A stretch of DNA of 64,000 nt from Cylicocyclus nassatus (taxonomy: Eukaryota; Nematoda; Chromadorea; Rhabditida; Strongylidae), in contig CATQJL010000316.1 in NCBI GenBank assembly GCA_958299035.1, positions 24,591,676 through 24,655,675 of the forward strand, read 5' to 3'. The notes under the pieces are model-generated. The model was not told where the DNA came from, did no database searches, and saw only the letters and a list, made by a program, of their open reading frames with translations. The position numbers were made by a program, and so were the translations under genes. This document shows positions 54,175-64,000 of the stretch, in pieces. The stretch's first letter is position 1, and each line of letters begins with the position of its first letter.

Positions 54175-54491
54175 TAATCATATATAGTCCTCCCAAAATG
54201 TCCAGAGTTGTTAACGATAAAAAGATTTTTCCTTGACAGCAAAGATTTTTGGTGAAAAATGTCAGCATATATCGTTTTTTACCTCATAGACAACACGAGC
54301 GTACGCCACACCAAACTCGAGTTTCCTGAGGCTTCTCGGAGGTAGTATACGGGCCCTCACTTCTGTGCAGGACATGTTCAACTTGCGGTTTCGTAGCTTC
54401 GGACGATCATGTATGATGTTTTTGGTGTACACCTCAGACATGCTTTGATGTATACATCATACAATGATAACATCATATTTTCAATGCTGAC

Positions 54492-54608
54492 CTCGTCTCC
54501 ACTTAGTATTCTTCCACACGACAAATGCTCTGTTTCAGGTTTACGACGAAACACGGATGCAACCTCGATTTTCGAAGAAAGTTGGTAAGCGCTTTTGAAC
54601 TGCAAAAT
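54492..54608 (-). CDS. Possible upstream exon of the Branch-domain gene
   Basis: Acceptor AATAATTTCAG, donor GACGAG|GTCAGC, 117 nt, phase 0 at both ends. The frame ends EHLSCGRILSGDE. A single Cys followed by I..GD.. resembles the stem-region motif that precedes the catalytic domain in nematode Branch proteins. It lies on the same strand about 9.7 kb upstream of the first certain exon. Alternatively it belongs to another gene or is chance. Confidence 0.45.
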
Positions 54609-55903
54609 CTGAAATAATTTTTTGTTTCAGAAACCTTTTTTGCACAACATAAAGGCAATTTCTAGCCTTGCATTATTTCAAAACAGTGTGAAATCAGCGC
54701 TATTGTCATTATGAATTTTTTGTAAAAGTAGTCAGATTAATATGTTCATAGAAATTGTCAGATATATGTTTTACATATGATTAATATATGTCCGGTAAAA
54801 TAACAAATCTGTTCATTGTATCCTTCATTTGTGTGTGAATCTGCTTACAGTTCAAATATGTTCTCTAAAGTAAATGCCAGACTTATCAGGTTCAACCGGG
54901 GGTTTGGTTCGCCCATTCGCTAATGATCAAATTACTGAATTGCCCAATATGGATTGAGTTGTATAGGCTAGCATCTACCTAAGCACTTGGGTCGCCTCAC
55001 GATCGCTTCTTGAGATTGCTCTTGAAGCAGTGCGACGCAGCGTCGTACATGGGAGACGGTCGAGTGACGCGTATTGTTCGGTTGTCACTAACTATTAGAA
55101 ACAAAACAGAAGTTCAAAATTCTATTGTTCTCTTCAGATTTCACCCACATTTTCTTTGCTAGACTTTTTTATATATTCACAAGATTTGCGAAGTTTGAAA
55201 ACCCTGATTTTGTGGAAGTCGGATCCATTCTGGCAATGGTGACTGCCGTAACGCGCGCCATTCGACATACACCCATCATACGGTGCTGTTGCAACCGCGC
55301 CGCTGTGCTGGCTGCAGCTTTTTTATCGGAGCATCACGCAGTGTCACGCCCTCGACCTTTGATATATATGGTGCACGCGTTCATTGTCGCCTCTTTTATA
55401 TAGTTTTCATTATTGGTTGAGCTTTCTATAGGCTCATGTGCGCTCTGCGCCTTTCTAGAGAGTATGTATGGAATAATTTGATGCAAGCTCAAGCCGATGG
55501 TTATCTTAATACATATACCTTATGCTGTGTACCTGGCTTGGCGGAACGCGCCATTGCACTGCATTGCCCTGAAATTGCGATTGGCAAGACCTACACCGTG
55601 GTCGCGGAATCCTAAGGGTGGGTGCTGATGTGAGACGTGGCGCGCGGTAAGCGGATGCTAAACCCACCGAGCTCCAACAATCTGCGGTCTGTATCCGTGT
55701 GCTAATCACAAAAATTAATTTAAAAAATTGTAGATTTTCCGTCTGTTGCACCATATAAAACAGCTATTTAAACCATAAAGATTCTAAACTCACGTTCGTT
55801 ACGTAGTTTATCTGGCGTTTGTCATGCATTGAGTAAAACACGCCCGTCAACCTTTCTTGAGCATCTAGAACCTGATCATCATTGTTAGATTTCAAACAAG
55901 AGA
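54609..55903. other. No gene recognised
   Basis: A CG-containing patch near 55230-55350 is open on the plus strand but has no recognisable domain. Confidence 0.45.
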
Positions 55904-56257
55904 TCTTATATAAAGCTGAATTTTGTCTGTCTACCAGTACGTGTGTTCGTATGTTTCAAATACCATTTCCGAACTGATCCGGACCAGACTTGCACACATG
56001 CACTTCAGGTCATAGGTGACTTTTCGTTCACTTTTATCGATTCATCAAAAGCTCAAGCTACGGGCCTGAAAGTTGGCTCGGGGAGATGGGGAGGGGGGGG
56101 GAGGGGGGTGAATAGGCTTGGTATTATAAAACCTATTATTAAATATTAGCGATTGGCGTGAGACGTGGGCACAGGGAAAGTTTGTGAGGAATAGGGACTG
56201 TGACCTTTATCAAGGTTTTTGACAAGGCTTGGCGGAACCGGGTAAGCCATATACTTA
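55904..56257 (+). mobile_element. Helitron-like element, degraded 3' end
   Basis: It starts TCTTATATAAAGCTGAATTT, has the family middle (GATCCGGACCAGACTTGCAC, a G-rich run near 56083-56110) and ends GGCGGAACCGGGTAAGCC followed by ATATACTTAGG, where the CTAG is lost. Confidence 0.6.
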
Positions 56258-56579
56258 GGAGAACTCGAAAATTTCTTCGATTATTCGACTCTCGAATAAT
56301 ATTCGAAAATTAAAATTTTCGATAGGTATAATTGATGGCGAGAAAACGGCTCAGTAATACATCAGGAGACTTGAGAACCTAAAAGACTACTCCTCTGACG
56401 GTTGTGAGGAAACTTTTAGGAATCTAAAGAAGATTGCCAATTCAAACGTGGTGTCCCAGTGGTGAGATCGAGCACTTAACATAAAAAGACGGCTAAGTAG
56501 TATACTGTTCCGGGTTGCACGGAGACCATCCAAACTTGTATGATTTCATTGAATGTTGTATGTTGATGCAAAGAAAATT

Positions 56580-57570
56580 TCATAACTGTGTGGGCACTAG
56601 TTGATAATAATTAGCCTCCCACAATTTCTTTTGCCAAAGTTAGTTACCATTGCGTAGAATTGGCTTCAGTTTAGATCTACTATGGAGCGAATTGTCTATC
56701 GCTCTTCACTGTTGTAAAATTAGGGTAGGAGAATTGAAGAGAATATTTTGCCTAAGAAAGGAAACCAAAACTAAAAACTCTTACATCAAACTTTTGGTCA
56801 CCGACTTTCATTATAAAATTTGCACCCAATTACAAAGCTTTTTACACTTACGCCAGATACACCGTAAGAAATGCAATGGTTCTCAAAAACAAAATTACAT
56901 AATGAAAGAGTTTCGTAAAATTGTGTAGTAAAATTAGCATAAGTAATGTGTTGCATGAATTTAGTTTTTCAAAGAAGTTCTTTCAAACGCCATATTTCGA
57001 AGTGACTCTCTATGCAAAAGTTCTTGCCGTAATCTATACATATATAAAGCTGAGTGTTGGTATGTTTGTTAATGTTTTCTTTATAGAAATTTTTGTGTGT
57101 GGACCGATCAGCGCCAAACTTTGCACACATATGTTTTCGATACCGGTCCACCTCGTAGGCTATGTTTCGCGGCGAAATTTCCACTCCTTCTATTAATTTG
57201 TGGATTTTGAAGAAAAATGAACTCTTATTAAGTACTATCAAACCGCTTCCAATTTTCATGCGGTAATTTACTGCAGTGCTGTCAGAAGGTATATCTGCCG
57301 TGTGTTACATGGGGAACAAAAGGAAGCCAAGATAAGTTGAGTTTTTGGAATTACGCAACAAATATTTTGTTAGACCATTTAAGCCCGCGAGGCAGGTAAA
57401 GCTGGACATTCCAGCTAGTTTCACAATAATCAAAAGCTATGGATGATCTGCTTTTTGTTGCAAATGTAAGCTGAAGCCAGCCCTACAGAATGGTACCCAA
57501 AGTTGACAAAAAAGTTCGTAAGAGAAATATTGGCGATCACACAGTGTATAGACACTTTTGGACTACCCTG
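56580..57570. mobile_element. Family B mariner-like miniature transposon, copy 5, split by a Helitron
   Basis: The right end is CTTTTGGACTACCCTG followed by TA (57571-57572). The arms share GAATTGGCTTCAG and TGTAAGCTGAAGCCAG. Its right-arm core (CTTGCCGTAATC) is cut at 57032/57033 by a 386-bp Helitron-like element and resumes after 57418. The exact left tip is uncertain. Confidence 0.65.
57033..57418 (+). mobile_element. Helitron-like element inside a mariner-like copy
   Basis: It starts TCTATACATATATAAAGCTG and ends GCTGGACATTCCAGCTAG|T, where GCTGG-ACATT-CCAGC is a terminal hairpin and CTAG precedes T. It lies between A and T of the interrupted family B element. Confidence 0.75.
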
Positions 57571-57589
57571 TAATGCTACGTATATCGAT

Positions 57590-58385
57590 TCGAGCACTTG
57601 ATGGTCGTCGATTTATATCATCGTCTCCCCGAGATAGATGGGGCGTGTCGCTGCGCTAATGAATTTCGCACACAGAACGATGGGTGAATTATTTTGGCAA
57701 CTAATCATGCTTTTCTTTCCAGATCTCGATAGGAGTTGCTAAAGGTGAGCCGTACACGTTCAATCATTTCTTTTATATTACTTTGTCAGTTTTGACGCAC
57801 AGCTGGTGAGGTTTGTACTCTAGCTGAATATTATGTGCTCACACTTCTTTCTTTTTATTTATTAATCGTATTTATTGAATTTGCTTTCGCGTTTCATCGA
57901 ATTACTTCATTATGCTCACCTGTGCTTCAAATCTTTAACCGGCATCTAAACAAACAACATAAACATGGAGCACAGGTAAGCATAGTGAAGTATTTCGATG
58001 AAATAGTAAAAGCAAGTTCGATAAACACGACTAATAAGTAGAAAAAAAGAAACAAAAGCACGCAATATTCAAAAAGCGCTACATCCGCACCGGCAATGTG
58101 TCAAAACTGACACAATACTATGAAATAAATATAAATGAACATTCACGACTCACCTCTAGCAATTTCTATTGAAATCAGGAAAGAATAAACTTGATTAGTT
58201 GCAAAAACAACTCACCCATCGTTCTGCGTGCGAAATTCAACAGCTGTTCGGCTTTATCGATTCTGCGCCGTGGCTAATACCGTATCAGTTACGGCAACTT
58301 GCGGGCTTGTGCAGCGACACGCCCCATCTATCTCGGGGAGACGACGATAGATCCTCATCAAACTTCAAGTTGGTGTTCGTCGAAT
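57590..58385. mobile_element. Foldback element, about 800 bp
   Basis: Outer arms are inverse copies (CGTCTCCCCGAGATAGATGG near 57625 and its inverse near 58325; AACGATGGGTGA near 57675 and its inverse near 58208). Inner arms are also inverted (AATTACTTCATTATGCTCAC near 57900 and its inverse near 57975). Non-coding. Confidence 0.7.
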
Positions 58386-58570
58386 ATTCGAATATTTAAT
58401 GAACATCAAGTGATCGAATTGATGACCATCGAATATTCGACTATCGAATAACATTCAAAAATGAGAAGTTTCGAGCATTTGACTATCGAATATAATTCAA
58501 AAATCGAAAATGCCGAATGTTCGATTTTTCAAATCATTCGCATTTGAATAAAATGAATTATTTAAATAAT
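58386..58570. repeat. Cluster of TCGAATATTCGA-type palindromes
   Basis: The words TCGAATATTCGA, ATCGAATA and TTCGAAT recur about ten times in 190 bp next to the foldback element. A smaller cluster lies at 56280-56330. Confidence 0.7.
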
Positions 58571-59039
58571 CGAATGATCATATCATTTTGTCCAAAGTAT
58601 AGTAAGGCAGCTGGTTTTTTATGCAAGGTAACAGTCACAATAATCGAGATGTTGTCAATCCTGCAGCCTTATTCAAATCTACAAGTGAAAAATGCCTGGC
58701 CCCCAACGACGACTGCCCCAATATTTACACCATCGTCGCGTGCGATCTTCTATCGTTTCCAACTCTGGAGTAAATGTGACACCCGAGGACCACGGGGTAC
58801 TGTTTTGTTTTCCTTTGCTTCTTTCGCTTTTTTCGCATCTCATTACTGTCTACATCACAATATTGCAATTTCAATATTTTACTTGTTGCAGTTCATCTTT
58901 TCAAAATAAACGTGGAATAGCGATGTTCAGTCCTTAGTTTCTTTCCAAGTCACTTTCCCAGAACACTTGGGTAATTTAAAAATACAAATTTTCAAAGCTA
59001 TCGCAGTTACTTTTTGAAGTGCTGAATGTTTATGTTGTA
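58571..59039. other. No gene recognised
   Basis: A T-rich plus-strand open stretch (58692-58937) has no domain signature. Confidence 0.4.
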
Positions 59040-59645
59040 TCCCGAAGTTCCGAATCATTTCCAGCACAGTTCTGGCACTGTGCCGAAAGTGTGCCGGGAT
59101 TGCGCTGCAGAAGCCCTCATGCGGTTTTGAGCGGGCGAAGTAACAGTTTTCAACTTTCTTCAACACATTTCCCTAAGTTCGAAGTTTTTTCTTCAAAAGC
59201 GGAACAGTAATTAAGAACGAAAAAGCAAGCAGTAAAAGTTGTGCGTATGAGGCTGAAAAGTCCAAAATCCTAATATTATGAAATATCTTAAAAACACGAA
59301 AAAATTCTCAACTTCCGCAATCACGATGGGTGCAAGGAGAAAGTGAGCGCAAAGGGAAATAGGTAATTTATGCAGGACCTAACATAAAAAATTCATTTTC
59401 GGATAACTCTTCAAATTCGTAGTTCTCCATTATAAGAAGAAGCAAGAAGCGAGAATCAGTTGCAAATGGGCAAGGTTTACAATTAAAACCGTCGAAGAAG
59501 ATCAAAAACTGTCATTTCGCGCCTCTTGAAACCGCATGCGGGCGGCTGCAGCGCATGCAGCACGGCATGCACGGCTTTCGACAGCCGGCATAGTTTGGCA
59601 CAGTGCGAGAACAGTGCTGGAACTGTTCCGGAACTTGTGTACACG
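59040..59645. mobile_element. Foldback element, about 600 bp
   Basis: TTCCAGCACAGTTCTGGCACT near 59060 is inverted at 59603-59630. CATGCGGTTTTGAGCG near 59119 is inverted at 59520-59537. The arms are diverged but continuous. Non-coding. Confidence 0.65.
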
Positions 59646-60023
59646 CATCGGGGCAATCGTCTTTGGGCATCTTTTTCTTCGCTTCATTGCTTGATCAGAA
59701 GAAGACCGTTTATGATAGCTCGTAAAGTAATATTCCGAGTTTAACAACTTAAACACATGAGGAAGCAAAAATAATTTTTTTATGGAGGGACCGAATTCAA
59801 ACAAATGTGTGCATGATCAGAAAAAGGAAATTGACTATCAAAACATTCAAAACATGAATGATAACATAAACATGTACGTTTTTGTCTACGCTTGGAGCGA
59901 AACACTAGGTGTGACAATTTGGAAAGATTTTACATGAAAAGATGTGGTTAGCTTCGCTCGAGATGTTCCATATTCAAGTAATCATACCACCGCTTCATCT
60001 TTCATTTAGAGAGCGGTATTCTT

Positions 60024-60504
60024 CTTAGAACTCAAGAGAAAGCTTGTTTTGTCAAAGTGGCCTCTATGAATGAAATGTATACCATAGAGGGAGTAAGTCG
60101 CTGATTCCAAAACTGAATTCCTTACCTGCAGAACGTTTATGGACGAGGAGTTATGAGCGTTTTTTGGAGAGAAAAATTGAATGTGCATTTGAAATGAATT
60201 GCTAAAATCTCACTAGCCCCAAACAATGCAACCTAGTTGATATGTTCTATTTTGTTTTAAAGTGTTTACTTAACTGCTCTGATAATCATTATTGCTTCAT
60301 TGAAGGGCTAGAAAAAGTATTACGGCTATTTTTTTCCTACTTGCACATTCATTTTTTTTTTTGCTCCAATAAGCGCTCATAACTCCTCGTCCATGAATGT
60401 TCTGCAGATAAGGAAGGCTGATCTGGAATTAGCATTTTATGTCTTTCAAAGTACTATAGATCCCATCTAAACATCACTTCGACTAAGCATGCATTCCTTG
60501 TTAG
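60024..60504. mobile_element. Family A foldback element
   Basis: Arms of about 160 bp share GGACGAGGAGTTATGAGCG and CTGCAGA core sequences; the right end is GCATTCCTTGTTAG. It is diverged at the left tip. Confidence 0.75.
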
Positions 60505-61449
60505 AATCTTGGTGTTTTGCGGAGCCTGGCAGGACGAAGTGTCAAAGCAAAAATCTACATTATAGTAAGCAATAGGTGTAGAGTAACTTCGGTTCGCGAA
60601 CAACGCACCTTAGACCGGATTGGCGGCTAGAAGACGACCTCTCGCAATCGTGACGCAGTCTGCGTCTCTCTCGCGAGCGTGCTCTCCGGTCATTCCTTAG
60701 CCTTTATTAGGCCTCAAAGCCCTGCCTTAGACCCTCCGACCCCGTTGATTCAAAGGGTCTGTGAAATGGAAAGTGAAAGTTTTGCTAACTCATATTGGCG
60801 TAAGACTGGCAACCGACATCCCAATTTAGAAAAGTTGGGCAAATTTTTTTTACTCACAGTAAGCCTACGTGTAACTTTATATTTTGTTCCTTACACAAGC
60901 CTTTCGTGTAAATTTTACTTTGTTCCTACGCGGATACACACCGACTTTGAAGTCATATTGTGGCTTGTGCACTGAAGGGTAATATTTTACAGTTCTGAAG
61001 TGAAAGATTGCAAAAGAAAGCTCGTCACACATTTCGATCACACGTTTCATCCATAGTTCTTCTTAGCATGTTATTAATAATTCTCTGTTCAAACTCTAAA
61101 ATCAGTGAAACATCATTACTTGTGCGCCGTAAATGACTATCTCTCCACAATCGGTAGTAGGAAAATTTAGATGATTGTTTCATTCAATCAAATTATTTTT
61201 ACATAGTCTTCGTTCGCCCACTACTTTTCTACTGTATCTAATAGCTTCCATGCAGTCTATCGCGGATTCGATTAAAAATTTCCTTTATTGATTTATTGCA
61301 AACACTTTCCACTTTTACATTTGCCACCCGCGTGCCGGGCTCTTCCCAATTTTTATCATACAAGAGTAACGCCAATTAACTTGCTAATTTCGTTAAGGTC
61401 TAATTCTCGAGTGAAATTGAACATTAACACTGACATGTTTCCTCCTTTA
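60505..61449. other. No gene recognised
   Basis: A GC-richer stretch at 60600-60750 has no feature I can name. Confidence 0.45.
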
Positions 61450-61668
61450 TATGTCCCATGCATACCTCACGCGATTTCAGCCGCGATGCAATTTGGCAAC
61501 ACTTCAACTGTTCATAACTCATCGTAAGCGCATTCTAATGATTACAAGAGGGTTTTTTTCGATTTCCGAAAGATGTACACAACGTGAGTTTGTAGTCTGC
61601 AGGTCTTAGACTGGACAAATCGCCAGATTGTTTGGCGACTGAAATCGCGTGAGGTATGCCCGTAGCCA
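61450..61668. mobile_element. Harbinger-like miniature transposon, relative of 35263
   Basis: CATACCTCACGCGATTTCAG near 61461 is inverted near 61637-61659 (CTGAAATCGCGTGAGGTATG). The CACGCGATTT core is shared with the 35263-35465 element. The outer tips are diverged and no TAA pair is evident. Confidence 0.6.
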
Positions 61669-62094
61669 TAATAAGCCCGCGCGTTGCGCCGAATGCAACT
61701 TTGTTGCGTTCATCGAAAATAATTCATGACTGGAAGAGGAACGAAAAAAGCGGCGAGATTTCACAGGATGGAATCAAGCACGCAATTCCGCGCCCTCCAC
61801 AGATGACCTCTTACTTCGGGTGAGTCTGTCTGTCTGTCTGTTTATCTCGGACCTAAGTATAGTGCGAAGTGCGAGCCAAATAAAATGGGGAAAAGAAACA
61901 TGCATGCTTAGGTGATGCAGGGAATTGCAACAACAATTTCCCAGCACTTCTCTCAGAAGAGCATCTATTTTATGCCTGTGTAAATCACGCTTACCTTTAA
62001 CTTAGATTTCCACGTTGGCCTACCTCACACAAAAACCTAAGGTATTTGGAAACGCGTCTTAGATTTTGTGTGTACTATAAGAAGGAAAACACAC
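61669..62094. other. No gene recognised; short TCTG repeat
   Basis: Four TCTG units at about 61829-61844. No exon signature. Confidence 0.5.
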
Positions 62095-62206
62095 CTTGGA
62101 GGATCAGTGGGACATCAGCTGTGAAACTTAAATTAGCATAAAGGCAGAATGCGACGAATCCGATGATGAACATCCATAAGTAGAGTTTCGTCTTTGAAAG
62201 CTTCAT
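62095..62206 (-). CDS. Possible first exon encoding a type II membrane anchor
   Basis: The frame begins MKLSKTKLYLWMFIIGFVAF and continues CLYANLSFTADVPLILQ, then a donor AAG|GTGTGT. A short basic N-terminus followed by one hydrophobic helix is the usual signal anchor of Golgi glycosyltransferases. A Met seven codons upstream is also possible. It ends in phase 1 while the exon at 54608 starts in phase 0, so at least one more exon would be needed to link them. Confidence 0.35.
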
Positions 62207-62582
62207 AGATCTTAACCAGTAATACATGCGATCAGTTACAGCATGTGCAACATCATCATTACCATCATCATCATTTCTTTGCAATACTCAAGAATAAGAA
62301 AATCTGTAAAATATCATTGGAAGTCAGTCATTTTGACAGCTTCAACGCATATTATAGAGTTTTCTTTACATGTTAACGTCCGCTTGCACTTGCATACTTG
62401 TATGCACATCCCTGACTCCCGTTCAAGGTTTTCGTGCATTCGAATGTATGCCGCCATTTTTTCGGGCAGACGAAAACTTTTTAGCAAATTTTGTATTGCG
62501 TAATAATAGTGCAGCGAATGCCATACGGAACACATGGCGTCTCAGTAGATTTGAAATTAGGCCGTTGTAAGTAATTAAATAG

Positions 62583-63490
62583 TAGGTCGGCTCGAAAGTT
62601 CTTGCGTAATTCAAACAATTTTCAATAACTTCTCAATGCCTAAACCTAAATCCATGATCTTGTTCCCTAAAATTATGAGAAGGTATGCGCTTTAGTATGT
62701 GTGCTTACGCATAAGATTCGATGAGCTAGCCATCGAGAACGAAGGCCTTAAGAATGGGTTTTCAAATTTTGCGATTTTGAGTTTGGTACAGAAAGGAAGA
62801 AGAATCGCAGAAGGCAACTGGCTAGCCGAAACAGAAATCTGTAAAAATTACTTACACAGCAGAAGTCCACACGTTACTCTGGCAGCTTTGATCTTGTACG
62901 GTAACGCAAAAAAAAAATTCGTGACAAATGTCATTTCGCAAAGAAAATCCCCTCACTGCACTTTTTGCGCGAAATTATTTCTTGACATTCTAAAAAACAT
63001 CGCAATCTTCGTGCAATTTTCAGTTCCAAACTGTGTTTCTGAGGAAAAACTACAGCAATAAGCGATTTATCCTATAAAATGACAAGTTTAACGAATTATT
63101 TGTTTTTGCATATCCACACGAGATCAAAGCCTACCAAAGTATTTTATGGACTCCCGCTGTGTAAGTAATTCTTACAGTTTTTCTCTGCTAGCTAGCGGCC
63201 CTCTGCGATCTGGCACCAAACTCATGTAAGTAATTTTTACAGTTTTTTCTGCTGGCTAGCGGCCCTCTGCGATTTTCACGCATCAAAGTCAAAGTCGCAA
63301 AATTTGAAGCCCCATATTTGATAGCTTCGTTCGCGATGGCTAGCTCAAGGAGTCTTATGAGTAAACGCCCGTCATAAAGCGCATGCCTTCTAATAATTTT
63401 AGGGAAAAAGATTGTGAATTTAGGTTCAGGCATTAAAAAGTTATTGAATTTTGTTCGATTTAGGCAAGAATTTTTTGAGTCAACTTAATA
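62583..63490. mobile_element. Mariner-like foldback element, about 900 bp
   Basis: The left arm (62583-62870) and right arm (63200-63490) are inverse copies. Tips carry CGAAAGTTCTTGCG and its inverse CAAGAATTTTTTGAG. The inner part shares GAGCTAGCCATCG and CAAATTTTGCGA. The tip resembles the 45678 mariner-type end (AAAGTTCTTGCG). Non-coding. Confidence 0.75.
63161..63285. repeat. Direct duplication of about 60 bp
   Basis: GTAAGTAATTCTTACAGTTT at 63162 is repeated at 63226 as GTAAGTAATTTTTACAGTTT. Both copies are followed by CTAGCGGCCCTCTGCGAT. It lies in the right arm of the foldback. Confidence 0.85.
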
Positions 63491-63638
63491 GTTTTTAGTG
63501 TTGTAAATTTATGCTAATTATACTTTCCTAAGAAAACGAAGACTTCATATAATCATCGTCAGAGCAACCAAGGGGAACTCCTGTGAAAGTCACCTGACCT
63601 CAGACTTCTTTTTTCAAAGAAAGGTTATACATGCAAAG

Positions 63639-64000
63639 CAGTGGCGTACCCAGGATTTCCGCTCGGGGGGGGGGGGGGCAACAAAAATTTTTCTCTGATG
63701 AAGGTGCATGGCGTCAGCCAGGCACCTAGAAAAAATTTTGGTACCCTTCTCAAAATTTCCGCGGGTCCCCGGAATTTTGTATAAGGCTAAACTGAATTTT
63801 TAAAAAAATTTAAAAAATTATTTTGATTACTTACGAGTATAAATAAGTCTCTTGCACATTTGTATAACTCATGTAAGTAACTTTCAAAAATTTCAGGACC
63901 CATTCTCGGGGAGGAGGGGGACGCCCCCTCCCGCTCTCCCCTTCTCAAAAAAAACAATTTGAACTTGCTCTGAGAATGATTTACATGTCTCATAGATTAG
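63639..64000. mobile_element. hAT-like miniature transposon, partial
   Basis: It begins CAGTGGCGTACCCAGGATTTCC, as does the element at 14278, followed by a poly-G run and diverged interior. No matching right end is found before the window edge. Confidence 0.65.

Overview
This window looks like a nematode chromosome segment that is almost entirely repeat-derived. The evidence for a nematode is as follows. Introns end in the TTTCAG type of acceptor. A BEL/Pao-type retroelement carries a phlebovirus-Gc-like envelope. A Core-2/I-branching (Branch domain) glycosyltransferase gene is present, a family expanded in nematodes. There is a dense population of short DNA transposons. No bacterial operon, rRNA, CRISPR array or confident tRNA gene was found.

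Layout. Positions 350-10759 hold a nested composite. A foldback element of a family called A here was split by a younger family A copy (429-900) and by a 9.1-kb Gypsy-type LTR retrotransposon (1510-10632, coding on the minus strand, 4-bp target duplication CGTA). The Gypsy integrase was in turn split by a 1480-bp inverted-repeat transposon (3942-5421, 8-bp target duplication). From 11.6 to 24.0 kb lie mariner-like and hAT-like miniature elements, a SINE-like sequence, a 175-bp-period tandem array (18215-19070) and Helitron-like termini. From 24957 to 32742 lies a decayed BEL/Pao element with an envelope, minus strand, in the unusual order RT-RNase H-integrase-envelope-gag. A TTAA-target miniature transposon interrupts its RNase H. 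From 33.8 to 36.8 kb there are foldback, Harbinger-like and mariner-like elements.

Host genes. Two are recognisable. Exons of a cytosolic carboxypeptidase (M14, Nna1/CCP type) lie on the plus strand at about 39.0-39.8 kb, with a splice donor that appears to lack one base. Four phase-compatible exons of a Branch-domain glycosyltransferase lie on the minus strand at 44798-43758. Possible upstream exons of the same gene sit at 54608-54492 and 62206-62095, so its introns would hold most of the repeats in the right third of the window. The two genes converge.

The right third (44.9-64 kb) is foldback elements, mariner-like palindromes, Helitron-like elements (one a 1.4-kb near-palindrome containing a 120-bp minisatellite) and further family A copies. 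All retroelement reading frames are broken, and both reverse transcriptases have lost one catalytic Asp to Asn. They are therefore described as pseudogenes. The sections with the strongest internal proof are the nested insertions, where the empty site can be read from the flanking sequence or from the interrupted reading frame.
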